DNA of 64,000 bases from Streptomyces flavotricini (GCF_020639365.1 NZ_JAINUL010000001.1:1539344-1603343); one strand, 5' to 3'. Counted from the first letter of the stretch, positions 44,926-53,815 are shown. Translations and numbers: made by a program. Notes: generated by a model from the letters alone, not told the origin.

Positions 44926-45108
44926 TCAGCGCACTCGTCCGCGCGCCTTCAGCGGCCCCGGCGGGAGCTGCGGAGCAGGGATCGGAGGGCCGTCGTAGCC
45001 CTTCACTTCGCCGTAGCGGGTGCCTTCCATCCAGTCCTTGCGGGCTTGTACGATCTCCTCGTTGCTCCGGCCGATCCAGTTCCAGAACATACCGCTCCTC
45101 AGGAGCAT
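44926..45108 (-). pseudogene. Pirin-family protein C-terminal remnant
   Basis: 61 codons match the end of a pirin: MFWNWIGRSNEEIVQARKDW, MEGTRYGEVKGYDG, IPAPQLPPGPLKARGRVR. The N-terminal cupin barrel with its metal His residues is absent. The break falls just before the integrase gene at 45186, so insertion or deletion linked to that element probably removed the 5' part. Confidence 0.75.
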
Positions 45109-45185
45109 CGGTGCAGGTCAGAGCACTCCTAGGCCGCTGAAGGTCAGCAAACCGTCAGCATCGCAAGCCAAGGAGTACTACCACC

Positions 45186-46340
45186 GTGGCAGCCACGACA
45201 ACCATCCACGGCACCGGCACCGTCTTCAAGGACTGCGGGCACGCACCCTCCTATTGGCCGAAGTGTGCCCACGGCTGGAAGATCCGGTACCGCAATGCCT
45301 TCGGCAAGCAGAGCCAGGAGTCCGGCTTCCCCGACAAGGACAAGGCGTCCGAGCGTCTGTTGGAGATCCACAACCAGAAGGCCTCCAAGCCGGCGAACCA
45401 GGCGAAGGCCGAGCGCATCGCGCGATACGGCCAGATGCGGTTCGACGAGTACGCCACCGCGTGGAAGGAAGGCCAACGCCACCTCGCGCCGGCGTCCGTC
45501 GGCCACCTCGACTCGCTGCTGCAGCACCACCTCTATCCGGCCTTCGGCAGCCGCCGGATGGGCACCTTCGACCACAAGGTCGTCGACGGGTTCATACGCA
45601 CGATGGAGCGGAACGGCGCCGGGCTGGCGACGCAGTCGAACGCCTTCGACAAGCTCAAGGCGATCCTGCTCGACGCGCACCGCCTCGGCCTCTTCGAAGA
45701 GAGCCCACTGCTCGGCGTGCAAGCACCGGTTTACGACCCCAAGAAGGCCGTCATCCCGTCGCCCGAGCAGTTGCGCAACCTGCGCCTCGCGGGCGACGAC
45801 ATCTTCACCCTGCTGGTCGACGTCATGAGCGGGTGCGGCCTCCGCAACGCGGAGGCAGCCGCGGTCAACGTGAACAACATCGTCGCCGACGACGTGTACC
45901 GCGTCACCGAGCAGGTCAACCAGACCACCAAGCACTACGAGCGCCTCAAGCACCGGAAGCCGGGCGAGTATCGGGACGTTCCCCTGCCTGCCCGAGTGAG
46001 GGACAGCATCGAGTGGTACGCCGACAAGTACGGCACGGTAGACGGCTATCTGTTGCGCCATCCGCACGACGCTGGCCGCCCGTACCAGCCGTACCTGCTC
46101 CAGAACCAGTGGCAGAGGCTGAAGCGCTCCGGCGCCCTCGACATCCCAGAGGGCATGGTGATCTACGGTTGCAGACACTTCTTCGCCTCGAACTGCCTCG
46201 CACATCGGATCCCGATTACCGACGTCGCGGAGTGGATGGGCCACAAGAGCCTGGAGATCACGTTCAAGATCTACCGGCACCTCATGCCCGGATCGATCGG
46301 CCAGGCGGCCAAGATGCTCAACGTCGAGCTGACTGCGTAG
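45186..46340 (+). CDS. Tyrosine site-specific integrase 1
   Basis: A 384-residue phage/ICE-type integrase. Seen: an N-terminal arm domain with a Cys/His-rich start (FKDCGHAPSYWPKCAHGWKI), a SAM-like core-binding domain (about residues 80-165), and the catalytic domain with Arg in SGCGLRNAEA, box II as YGCRHFFAS (Tyr in place of the usual His of HxxR), GH in EWMGHKSL and the nucleophile Tyr in KIYRHLMPG. GTG start lies ten bases after AAGGAG. GC content is like the host's. It is clearly paralogous to the integrase at 46668. It lies at the junction with the truncated pirin gene, where an attL site would be expected. Confidence 0.92.
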   Translation: MAATTTIHGTGTVFKDCGHAPSYWPKCAHGWKIRYRNAFGKQSQESGFPDKDKASERLLEIHNQKASKPANQAKAERIARYGQMRFDEYATAWKEGQRHLAPASVGHLDSLLQHHLYPAFGSRRMGTFDHKVVDGFIRTMERNGAGLATQSNAFDKLKAILLDAHRLGLFEESPLLGVQAPVYDPKKAVIPSPEQLRNLRLAGDDIFTLLVDVMSGCGLRNAEAAAVNVNNIVADDVYRVTEQVNQTTKHYERLKHRKPGEYRDVPLPARVRDSIEWYADKYGTVDGYLLRHPHDAGRPYQPYLLQNQWQRLKRSGALDIPEGMVIYGCRHFFASNCLAHRIPITDVAEWMGHKSLEITFKIYRHLMPGSIGQAAKMLNVELTA

Positions 46341-46356
46341 CCGGTCGTATACCAGA

Positions 46357-46385
46357 GGATCCCCGGTTAGCCCAACCGGGGATCC
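46357..46385 (+). terminator. Hairpin terminator after integrase 1
   Basis: A perfect 12-base-pair stem (arm GGATCCCCGGTT) with a five-base loop begins 17 bases after the stop. Confidence 0.85.
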
Positions 46386-46431
46386 CCTGGACCATGGATG
46401 CCGTCAGCAGCAGTTCGAGCAAGGAGTTCCG

Positions 46432-46620
46432 ATTTCAAGCGATTTCATCTCCGCCAAGCAGTTGGCTCACCAGCTCAACATGTCTCTCTCATGGGTCTAC
46501 AGAGAGGCAGCTCGATTGGGCCTACCCAGCTACAGATTCGGTTCGGGCCGCAGCGCCAAAATCCAATTCAAGGTATCCGAGGTCAACGCTTGGATACGCC
46601 AGCACAGGCAGACCACCTAG
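46432..46620 (+). CDS. Excisionase-like DNA-binding protein, probable ATT start
   Basis: 62 codons read as an AlpA/Xis-type small helix-turn-helix protein: DFISAKQLAHQLNMSLSWVY, REAARLGLPSYRFGSGRS, KIQFKVSEVNAWIRQHRQTT. No ATG, GTG or TTG lies upstream in frame before the domain begins, but AAGGAG is placed five bases before an ATT codon at 46432, a rare start. ATG 46480 would cut the domain. It lies between a terminator and the second integrase gene, the usual xis-int order, and shares that gene's lower GC. Function in element excision is inferred. Confidence 0.6.
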   Translation: MSSDFISAKQLAHQLNMSLSWVYREAARLGLPSYRFGSGRSAKIQFKVSEVNAWIRQHRQTT

Positions 46621-46667
46621 CAACCGAGACATCTCAACGGCTCCACACAAGAGGCAGGCCCAGACCC

Positions 46668-47819
46668 ATGAAGACCCTCCCACGAGGTATGGGGACAGTA
46701 TTCAAGCGCTGCAACCACTCGAGTGACGAGTGGTCGCGATGTCAACATCCATACGTGATCCGATACCGCAGCTTGAGCGGGCGGCAGACAGAGCAAGGAG
46801 GGTTCCGAACCCAAACCAAGGCAGTTTCCCGGCTTTCTGAGATACACGCAGCGAAGTCTCAGGCATCCTCAAGCTCCGGCTTCCGTCAAGAGCGGGCGGA
46901 TCGATATGGCCGCATGACTTTCAAGGAATATGCCGAGCAATGGAGACTGGGGCAGCGCCATCTGGCCCCCTCGTCCGCGAGGCACCTCGACTCCCTGCTA
47001 AAGCACCACATCTTTCCGGTCCTAGGTAGTCGCCGCATGAACTCATTCGACCACCGAGTAGTCGACGATTTCATTCGAACCCTGGAGGTTGCGGACACGG
47101 GCCTAGCCACGCAATCCAACGCATTCGACAAGCTCTCTGCGGTACTTACTGACGCTCAAAGACTCGGCATCTACGACTTCAATCCAACGGATGGAGTCAA
47201 GCCGCCACAGTACACACCTGGCCGCGCCACCATACCGACAGTGGAACAACTGCGAAACATCCGACAAATCGGCGACGATAGGCTTCGGTTGATCTGCGAC
47301 CTAATGAGCGGGTGCGGAATGAGGAATTCCGAGGCCGTCGCCGTGAACATTGACAACATAGTTGCCGACAATGTTTACAGGATTACCGAGCAGGTGAATC
47401 AGGCGACCAAGGATTACGATCGCCTCAAGCATCGCAAGTCTGGCGAATATCGCGAAGTTCCACTGCCGCCGCGAATAAGGCAGTCCATCGAACAGTATGC
47501 CGCAGAACACGGTAGCATCGACGGCTACCTTCTGAGAGACCCTCGCGATTCATCCAGGCCCTTCCAGCCATACCTGCTCCAAAACCAGTGGCAGCGACTA
47601 AAGCGCGCCAACCGCGCAGCCATACCAGACGGAATGGTGCTGTACAGTCTCCGACATTTCTTTGCATCACGGTGCCTCCAACTGCGCATCCCCATTACCG
47701 ACGTAGCCGACTGGATGGGCCATAAGAGCCTGGATATGACGTTCCGCATCTATCGACACCTGATGCCAGGGTCGATTAAGAGTGCCGCCGAATCCTTGGA
47801 TTTCGCCTTGGTCGCATAG
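46668..47819 (+). CDS. Tyrosine site-specific integrase 2
   Basis: A 383-residue integrase with the same layout and clear similarity to integrase 1: shared segments include LATQSNAFDKL, YLLQNQWQRLKR, PITDVADWMGHKSL and FRIYRHLMPGSI. Catalytic residues: Arg in SGCGMRNSEA, box II YSLRHFFAS (again Tyr for His), GH, and Tyr in RIYRHL. Its base composition is clearly lower in GC (about 55 percent in sampled lines) with many A/T-ending codons, unlike integrase 1 and the chromosome, so it came in separately and recently. ATG 46668 gives a protein that aligns with integrase 1 from the start; the longer frame does not. Probably paired with the upstream excisionase-like gene. Confidence 0.92.
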   Translation: MKTLPRGMGTVFKRCNHSSDEWSRCQHPYVIRYRSLSGRQTEQGGFRTQTKAVSRLSEIHAAKSQASSSSGFRQERADRYGRMTFKEYAEQWRLGQRHLAPSSARHLDSLLKHHIFPVLGSRRMNSFDHRVVDDFIRTLEVADTGLATQSNAFDKLSAVLTDAQRLGIYDFNPTDGVKPPQYTPGRATIPTVEQLRNIRQIGDDRLRLICDLMSGCGMRNSEAVAVNIDNIVADNVYRITEQVNQATKDYDRLKHRKSGEYREVPLPPRIRQSIEQYAAEHGSIDGYLLRDPRDSSRPFQPYLLQNQWQRLKRANRAAIPDGMVLYSLRHFFASRCLQLRIPITDVADWMGHKSLDMTFRIYRHLMPGSIKSAAESLDFALVA

Positions 47820-47866
47820 AGGACGGCACGCGGATAATCTCACAAGGGGATCGGCAGACCCTCTTT

Positions 47867-47904
47867 CGTAACGGTCCGCCGACAGAGGTTGGCGGACCGT
47901 TACG
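47867..47904 (+). terminator. Hairpin terminator after integrase 2
   Basis: A perfect 14-base-pair stem (arm CGTAACGGTCCGCC) with a ten-base loop, 48 bases past the stop. The rest of 47820-48075 shows no gene that I can support. Confidence 0.85.
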
Positions 47905-48075
47905 CGTTCTGTAGCTGGCGGCAGGCTGACAACGCGGTTCCTCGCGCTCGGTGAGCACCGACTTCCACTGGTCCGGTCGCGGTGCCGCCGGGACGAGGAG
48001 CCCGCCTCAAAGGCCATCCAGGTAGGAGGGGAAACTCCCTGCGGCGTCCGACGAGACTTGGCACCATCCTTGAAC

Positions 48076-48885
48076 ATGACGGCGCACCCACTCCTCGACG
48101 TCTCCCACGTGGCCTCACTCGACACCTACGTCGCCCAAGTCGGGCCCATCTTTCGCACCTTCGCCGAGCAGGACTCCGGATGCATCTCGTACGGGGTCCT
48201 GGCAGGCGAGCGGAGATGGTTTGTGAAGAGCGCCTCGACACCCGCAGCCGCAGCCTTGCTGCGCCAAGCCGTAGCCGTGCACCAAGCCGTCACCCACCCC
48301 ACCATCATCCCCCTCCTGAACAGCATCACGACGGATCAGGGGCTGGCCCTCGTCTACCCCTGGGTACCGGGCGAAGTCCTCTACCACCCCACCAGGTCTC
48401 GTAGCGGAGGCAGAACAGCGCCGGAGAGCACGATGGCTCGCTTCCGCAGGCTTCCTCTCCCCGAAATCCACTCCGCCGTGGAAGCCATCCTGGGTGCCCA
48501 CATCGCTGTGGAAGGCGCGGGGCTCGTGGCCGTCGACCTCTATGACGGCTGCATGCTGTACGACTTCGAAGAGAACCGCATGAGGTTGTGTGACCTGGAT
48601 GAATACCGGCAAGGGCCGTTCACCCTGGAAGCCGACCGGCTCCCCGGCTCAAGCCGGTACATGGCTCCGGAGGAGTTCATTCGCGGTTCGGTGATCGACA
48701 TTCGGACCACTGTGTTCAACCTCGGCAGGGCCTTGCGGCTCCTGCTGGACACCGGCGACGAGGAAAAGGGCTGGCGCGGCACTCCCGATCAGCTCGCGGT
48801 CATCGAGAGGGCGACGTCGACCGGACCCAGGGACCGTTTCTCCTCCGTCTCCTCGCTGGCCGATGCCTGGCATGCCGTTGCCTGA
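48076..48885 (+). CDS. Protein-kinase-fold protein, divergent
   Basis: A 269-residue protein with a divergent kinase fold. The ATP-anchor Lys appears in RRWFVKSAS, a hinge-like region in ALVYPWVPGEVL, the catalytic loop as VAVDLYDGCMLYDF (Asp kept, HRD lost), and a DFG-equivalent CDLDEY; the activation-segment end reads SRYMAPEEFIRG and the C-lobe DRFSSVSSLADAW. No glycine-rich loop, membrane span or sensor domain. This resembles standalone streptomycete kinases of unknown target, or an inactive relative. It is just downstream of the integrase pair, possibly cargo. ATG 48076 has no clear ribosome site. Confidence 0.75.
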   Translation: MTAHPLLDVSHVASLDTYVAQVGPIFRTFAEQDSGCISYGVLAGERRWFVKSASTPAAAALLRQAVAVHQAVTHPTIIPLLNSITTDQGLALVYPWVPGEVLYHPTRSRSGGRTAPESTMARFRRLPLPEIHSAVEAILGAHIAVEGAGLVAVDLYDGCMLYDFEENRMRLCDLDEYRQGPFTLEADRLPGSSRYMAPEEFIRGSVIDIRTTVFNLGRALRLLLDTGDEEKGWRGTPDQLAVIERATSTGPRDRFSSVSSLADAWHAVA

Positions 48886-48973
48886 ATCGCAGTCGCCCGT
48901 CGGTGTATACCAGCGCCTGCTGCCACAGCATCGGGCGCTGAGGCAGGCCCTACCTGCCGATCCGACCGCGCCC

Positions 48974-49004
48974 GTTGGCCTCCCCGTCATCCGGGGAAGC
49001 CAAC
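48974..49004. terminator. Bidirectional hairpin between convergent genes
   Basis: Arms GTTGGCCTCCCC and GGGGAAGCCAAC pair with one mismatch around a seven-base loop, between the kinase-like gene and the methyltransferase gene. Confidence 0.7.
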
Positions 49005-49008
49005 GACG

Positions 49009-49812
49009 TCAGGACGTGCCAACGACGAGCATGTGCGCAGAAGCGTCGGTGAACACGCCCTGCTCGTCCGCCAGGCGGGCTGTGGCCACCGCGTCGGCGA
49101 CCAGCGCTTGCGCAACCTCCTGCCCAGCACATCGGCCAGCCGCGACGACGTACGCCCACCCGGGCCCCTCGATGCCGTGTAGGCGCACCTCTTTCATGCC
49201 AGCCTCGGCCGCTTCCCGGGCGAGCTCGGCCGCGGTGTGGAAATGCACCACCGTGAACCCGCGACTGCCGTCGTACGAACCGGTCCGCACCACCTCGGTG
49301 ACCTCTCCTGCGAGGAGATCCGGGGTAAGGCCGGCGCTCACCGTGTAGTCCTGCATCAGTGAGTACCGGGAAATCCCGGCTGCCGCCACCAGACCACCCG
49401 GCACCACGACGCGGCGGGCCTCAGAGAGTGCTCTGAGGCGCTCCGCGCGATCCGCCAAGTGGTACAGCGGTCCCAGGAGCAGGACTGCGTCGAAGCTGTG
49501 CGTGGGGAGGGTCAGCTCGCGTGCGTCACCTAGCTCAGCCGAGCACCCTGGCACGTACTCGCGGGCTTGTTCGAGATGCTTGGGAACCGGGTCCAGGAGC
49601 AACACCTCGTAGCCGTCCTCGACAAGCCACCGGGCGTGAGTCCCCGGCCCTCCGCCCAAGTCCAGCACACGGGCCGGCGGGGGTGGCAGGTACTGGCGTA
49701 ACAGCTCTTGAGTCCGCTCGAGCTCCAGGCGGCCTGAGGCGGTGGAGTGCAGCCGGGCTGCCTCGTCGTACTCTGCGTAGAAGTCTGCGATCCGTGCATC
49801 GATCGTCGTCAT
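49009..49812 (-). CDS. SAM-dependent methyltransferase, class I
   Basis: A 267-residue methyltransferase. Seen: motif I ARVLDLGGGPGTHARWL (about residues 47-63), motif II acidic end LLLDP, motif IV DAVLLLGPLYHL, and motif V region ARRVVVPGGLVAAAG. The N-terminus (ARIADFYAEYDEAARL) is that of small-molecule methyltransferases related to UbiE. ATG 49812 begins after a weak ribosome site. It is convergent with the kinase-like gene and not part of an obvious operon. Substrate unknown. Confidence 0.88.
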   Translation of the reverse strand: MTTIDARIADFYAEYDEAARLHSTASGRLELERTQELLRQYLPPPPARVLDLGGGPGTHARWLVEDGYEVLLLDPVPKHLEQAREYVPGCSAELGDARELTLPTHSFDAVLLLGPLYHLADRAERLRALSEARRVVVPGGLVAAAGISRYSLMQDYTVSAGLTPDLLAGEVTEVVRTGSYDGSRGFTVVHFHTAAELAREAAEAGMKEVRLHGIEGPGWAYVVAAGRCAGQEVAQALVADAVATARLADEQGVFTDASAHMLVVGTS

Positions 49813-50084
49813 ACACGGCGACGGTAGGCCGCGCCCGGCCGCCTTGTCACCCGGAAATCCATGCCGCGCCTCGTGAGGCAACGTCCCTACGTCGGCCGGG
49901 CGGCTCTCCTCCGACTCCGACCCTTGCCATCGCGCAGGCCGTCTCCCTGCAGTCAGGTCAGCGGCGTCACCCATTCGGACGAATCTCGGCCACTGTTCAA
50001 GCGAAGCTCGGCGAAGCGGGCGCTCTATCGCCGTTGGACGGAGCTCAAGTGGCCCGGCAAGGGGAGTCGTGGACAGACTGGATT

Positions 50085-50747
50085 GTGCTGATCGATTACT
50101 GGCCGCTACTGGGCCTGCGGCTGACGACGCCCCGCCTGGTGCTTCGCCTGCCCAACCCGGATGAGCTCGCGGAACTGGGCGATCTGGCATACGAGGGTGT
50201 TCATGATCCATCCCAGATGCCGTTCAGTAGCGGCTGGACGGATCAACCCGGCGCCGACCGAGCGCGCTCCATGATTCAGCACCAGTGGCTGCGACTCGGG
50301 AACTGGCGGCCGGAGGACTGGTCCCTCAATCTCGCGGTCTTCCTCGAAGGCCGTCCCGTGGGAGTGCAGGCCCTGGCTGCGAGGCGCTTCGCGCTGGTGA
50401 GGGAGGTCAACACCGCCTCGTGGCTGGGACTGACGTTCCAGAGTCAGGGAATAGGCACGGAGATGCGAGCAGCCGTCCTCCACCTGGCGTTCACGGGACT
50501 GGGGGCAGAATCAGCGACCACTGGCTCGTTCATCGACAACAGCGCTTCACTGGCGGTCTCCCGCAAGCTGGGATATGCCGCCGACGGCATCGAACGACGT
50601 GTCGTTCGCGGGGATGTCGTCATCCTGCAGCGGCTCCGGCTGTCACGCAGTACATGGCAGACGACCGTGACTCCGGTCACCGAGATCACGGGCCTCACCC
50701 CGTGCCTGCCACTTTTCGGCCTACCCCCACAGCAAGCACCTGGCTGA
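50085..50747 (+). CDS. GNAT acetyltransferase, RimJ/RimL-like
   Basis: A 220-residue acetyltransferase. Seen: the RimL-like start LTTPRLVLRLPNPDEL, the Trp-rich middle WLRLGNWRPEDWSLNLAV, and the acetyl-CoA loop LTFQSQGIGTEMRAAVLHLA with SLAVSRKLGY near the end. GTG 50085 gives the usual start (VLIDYWPLLGLRL); an earlier in-frame GTG at 50049 has no better ribosome site. It lies 156 bases before valS. Substrate unknown; related proteins acetylate protein N-termini or small amines. Confidence 0.85.
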   Translation: MLIDYWPLLGLRLTTPRLVLRLPNPDELAELGDLAYEGVHDPSQMPFSSGWTDQPGADRARSMIQHQWLRLGNWRPEDWSLNLAVFLEGRPVGVQALAARRFALVREVNTASWLGLTFQSQGIGTEMRAAVLHLAFTGLGAESATTGSFIDNSASLAVSRKLGYAADGIERRVVRGDVVILQRLRLSRSTWQTTVTPVTEITGLTPCLPLFGLPPQQAPG

Positions 50748-50903
50748 CTGCGCACCAGCGGCCCCGCTCCGACCTCGCATCTCAGAGGTCCAGGCCCGCC
50801 ACGTTCGTCCGACAGCACTCTCATCACACCGCTATCGCTGGCCTGAACTACGCTATTCGATAAGGGAATTACGGACCTCCACAGCCCGATACCATCTACC
50901 GTC

Positions 50904-53456
50904 ATGACGACCGCATCTCCTCGCCAGGGCGTACCCGACAAGCCCACACTCGACGGCCTTGAGGCCAAATGGGCTCCGACCTGGGACGAGCAGGGCGTAT
51001 ACGTATTCGACCGCACCGCGCCTCGCGAGCGGGTGTACTCGATCGACACGCCTCCGCCCACCGTGAGCGGCTCCCTCCACGTCGGGCACGTGTTCTCGTA
51101 CACCCAGACGGACGCACTCGCCCGCTTCCACCGGATGCGCGGCAAGGCGGTCTTCTACCCGATGGGCTGGGACGACAATGGCCTGCCGACCGAGCGCCGG
51201 GTGCAGAACTACTTCGGCGTGCGGTGTGACCCCTCGCTGCCGTACGACCCGGAGTTCACTCCGCCCGCCTCTCCAGGCAAGCAGCAGGTCCCGGTGTCCC
51301 GCCGCAACTTCATCGAGCTGTGCGAGCGGCTCACGGTGGAGGACGAGAAGGTCTTCGAGAGCCTGTGGCGCCGGCTGGGGCTCTCCGTCGACTGGAATCA
51401 CACCTACCAGACCATCGACAGCCGGGCGCGTGCCATCTCCCAGCGCGCCTTCCTGGCCAACCTCGCTCGCGGCGAGGCGTACCAGGCCGAGGCTCCGACG
51501 CTGTGGGACGTGACGTTCCAGACCGCAGTCGCCCAGGCCGAGCTCGAGGACCGCGAGCGCCCCAGCGCCTACCACCATCTGCTGTTCAGGGCAGAGGCAG
51601 GGCCGGCACTGGAGATCGCCACGACACGCCCCGAGCTGCTGCCCGCCTGCGTGGCAGTCGTGGCGCATCCGGATGACGAGCGCTACCAGAAGCTGTTCGG
51701 CACCACGGTGCGGACGCCGGTCTTCGGCGTCGAGGTGCCTGTGGTGGCCCACCGCTTGGCCGACCCCGAGAAGGGCACGGGTGCGGCCATGATCTGCACC
51801 TTCGGCGACACCACCGACGTGGTGTGGTGGCGTGAGCTGGACCTCCCCACCCGTTCGGTGATCGGGCGGGACGGCCGATTCGTACGCGAGGCACCGGCCG
51901 CGCTGGAATCCGACGCCGCGAGGACCGCGTATGCCCAGCTCGCCGGAGCGACGCCGCACACGGCCCGGGAGCGCCTGGTGGAGCTGCTCCGCGCGGACGG
52001 CAGCCTCGTCGGCGATCCACGGCCCTTCAACCACATGGTCAAGTTCTACGAGAAGGGCGACAAGCCCCTCGAGATCGTCACCAGCCGCCAGTGGTACCTG
52101 CGCAACGGCGGACGCGACGCGGAGCTCCGGCAGAAGCTGCTGCGGCGCGGCCATGAGCTGAACTGGCACCCCGAGCACATGCGGAACCGGTACCAGTCCT
52201 GGGTGGAGGGACTTGCCGGGGACTGGCTGATCAGCCGGCAGCGCTACTTCGGCGTACCCGTTCCCGTCTGGTATCAGCTGGACGCCGACGGAATCCCGAC
52301 TGACGAGCTGATCGTGCCGTCGCAGGACTCGCTGCCCGTGGATCCCAGCAGCGATACCCCGCCGGGCTTCACGCCGGACCAGCGGGACGTCCCGGGCGGC
52401 TTCACCGGCGACCCGGACGTGATGGACACCTGGGCAACGTCTTCGCTGACACCTCAGATCGCCGGCGGCTGGGGCCACGACGACGACCTCTTTCAGCGTG
52501 TCTTCCCGATGGACCTGCGTCCGCAGGCCCACGAGATCATCCGCACCTGGCTGTTCTCCACCGTCGCCCGCGCCGAGCTGGAGCACGACGCGCTTCCGTG
52601 GGCCCATGCCGCAATCAGTGGCTGGATCCTCGACCCCGACCGCAAGAAGATGTCCAAGTCGAAGGGCAACGTCGTCACCCCGCTGGACCTTCTGGACCAG
52701 CATGGGTCGGACGCAGTGCGGTACTGGGCAGTCTCGGCCCGGCCGGGAACGGACACCGCCTTCGAGATCGGCCAGATGAAGATCGGCCGACGTCTGGCAA
52801 TCAAGATCCTCAACGTGTCGAAGTTCGTGCTCGGCCTCGGTGTGGGGGAACGGCGTGCTGCGGTGACCAATCCGCTGGACCAGGCGCTGCTCGCACGACT
52901 CGCAGACGTCGTGGACGAGGCAACGGCTCAGCTGGAGGCGTACGACTACGCCCGGGCGCTCGAGACGATCGAGCGGTGCTTCTGGGCGTTCTGCGACGAC
53001 TACGTGGAGCTGGTGAAGACTCGCGCCTACGGAGGAGGGGGCGAGGAGGCCGCCGCGTCCGCGCAGGCGACCCTGTCGACGGCGCTGTCGACGCTGCTGC
53101 GGCTTCTCGCGCCGTTCGTACCGTTCGCAACCGAAGAGGCGTGGAGCTGGTGGCAGCAGGGCTCGGTGCACCAGGCTCAGTGGCCCAGCGGGACCGAGCT
53201 TCGGGAGCAGTGCCTGAAGGGAGATCCTCAGCTTCTGGATGTCGCCGCGGAGGCGATCGCCGCCATCCGAAAGGCCAAGAGCGCGGCTCAGGTCTCCATG
53301 CGGGCCGAGGTGGCCAGGCTTTCGGCTCGCGGGCCTGCTCCGTTGCTGGCCAGCCTGCGCCAGGTGAGCGGAGACGTGCAGTCTGCCGGGAACATTGGCG
53401 AGGTGGATCTCGAAGTGGCCGAGAGTGAGCTCCTCACCTACGAGATCACCATGTAG
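50904..53456 (+). CDS. valS: Valyl-tRNA synthetase, divergent second-type
   Basis: An 850-residue class I aminoacyl-tRNA synthetase. Seen: the HIGH-type motif in VSGSLHVGHVFSYTQTD (about residue 55), MGWDDNGLPTERR (the valine-type pocket with WDDNG), the editing domain TTRPELLPACVAVVAHPDD, KMSKSKGN (about 582), and the Trp-rich anticodon-binding helices. A WDDNG enzyme differs from the usual housekeeping ValRS of Streptomyces, which has PGMDHAGIATQ at that place, so this is probably a second, horizontally acquired copy. Second synthetases often give self-resistance to an inhibitor or serve a biosynthetic cluster, and a strange cluster starts 360 bases downstream, but its own terminator separates it. 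The C-terminal coiled coil is shortened. Confidence 0.9.
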   Translation: MTTASPRQGVPDKPTLDGLEAKWAPTWDEQGVYVFDRTAPRERVYSIDTPPPTVSGSLHVGHVFSYTQTDALARFHRMRGKAVFYPMGWDDNGLPTERRVQNYFGVRCDPSLPYDPEFTPPASPGKQQVPVSRRNFIELCERLTVEDEKVFESLWRRLGLSVDWNHTYQTIDSRARAISQRAFLANLARGEAYQAEAPTLWDVTFQTAVAQAELEDRERPSAYHHLLFRAEAGPALEIATTRPELLPACVAVVAHPDDERYQKLFGTTVRTPVFGVEVPVVAHRLADPEKGTGAAMICTFGDTTDVVWWRELDLPTRSVIGRDGRFVREAPAALESDAARTAYAQLAGATPHTARERLVELLRADGSLVGDPRPFNHMVKFYEKGDKPLEIVTSRQWYLRNGGRDAELRQKLLRRGHELNWHPEHMRNRYQSWVEGLAGDWLISRQRYFGVPVPVWYQLDADGIPTDELIVPSQDSLPVDPSSDTPPGFTPDQRDVPGGFTGDPDVMDTWATSSLTPQIAGGWGHDDDLFQRVFPMDLRPQAHEIIRTWLFSTVARAELEHDALPWAHAAISGWILDPDRKKMSKSKGNVVTPLDLLDQHGSDAVRYWAVSARPGTDTAFEIGQMKIGRRLAIKILNVSKFVLGLGVGERRAAVTNPLDQALLARLADVVDEATAQLEAYDYARALETIERCFWAFCDDYVELVKTRAYGGGGEEAAASAQATLSTALSTLLRLLAPFVPFATEEAWSWWQQGSVHQAQWPSGTELREQCLKGDPQLLDVAAEAIAAIRKAKSAAQVSMRAEVARLSARGPAPLLASLRQVSGDVQSAGNIGEVDLEVAESELLTYEITM

Positions 53457-53472
53457 CTCACGCTGAAACGAC

Positions 53473-53516
53473 AGACGGCGTTGCCGCCCCTCTTGTGGGG
53501 GCCGGCAACGCCGTCT
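53473..53516 (+). terminator. Hairpin terminator after valS
   Basis: Arms AGACGGCGTTGCC (53473-53485) and GGCAACGCCGTCT (53504-53516), 13 perfect base pairs around an 18-base loop that can itself pair (CCCC with GGGG). Confidence 0.9.
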
Positions 53517-53815
53517 TGCGTTACGGGCCACCGGAGTTGACCCGTTCACGGCGATCCCGGCCGGAAGGATTCCGGCCATGCCGGATAAGGGCGTCCAATG
53601 CACTGCACAAGGCACGGATGTCCGTACTAGAGTCTCGGCCCTGTGACAGCCAGTCACCACACGTGTGCACTGCGGCCGGTTGAACGGAGCCGTCCGGCTC
53701 GATGGCCCCCGTGTGCCGTCCAAGCAAAGCTCAAGTCCACTGCTGACACATCACGGAACCACCCCGCAGGGGTCCTGGTCCACCAGCCTCTGCGGCCGAC
53801 CTGTGGAAGGTGCCT
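53517..53815. other. Promoter region of the cluster starting at 53816
   Basis: No gene is supported here. The stretch separates valS from the 122-residue protein gene and should hold its promoter. A TACTAGAG -10-like hexamer near 53627 and a palindromic CACACGTGTG near 53659 are visible. I cannot define a -35 with confidence. Confidence 0.4.

Noticed and set aside
44735..44950. Repeated GGTCAGCA elements that could be iterons
   Set aside because: Copies are irregularly spaced and short, near a truncated gene, with no replication gene in the window.
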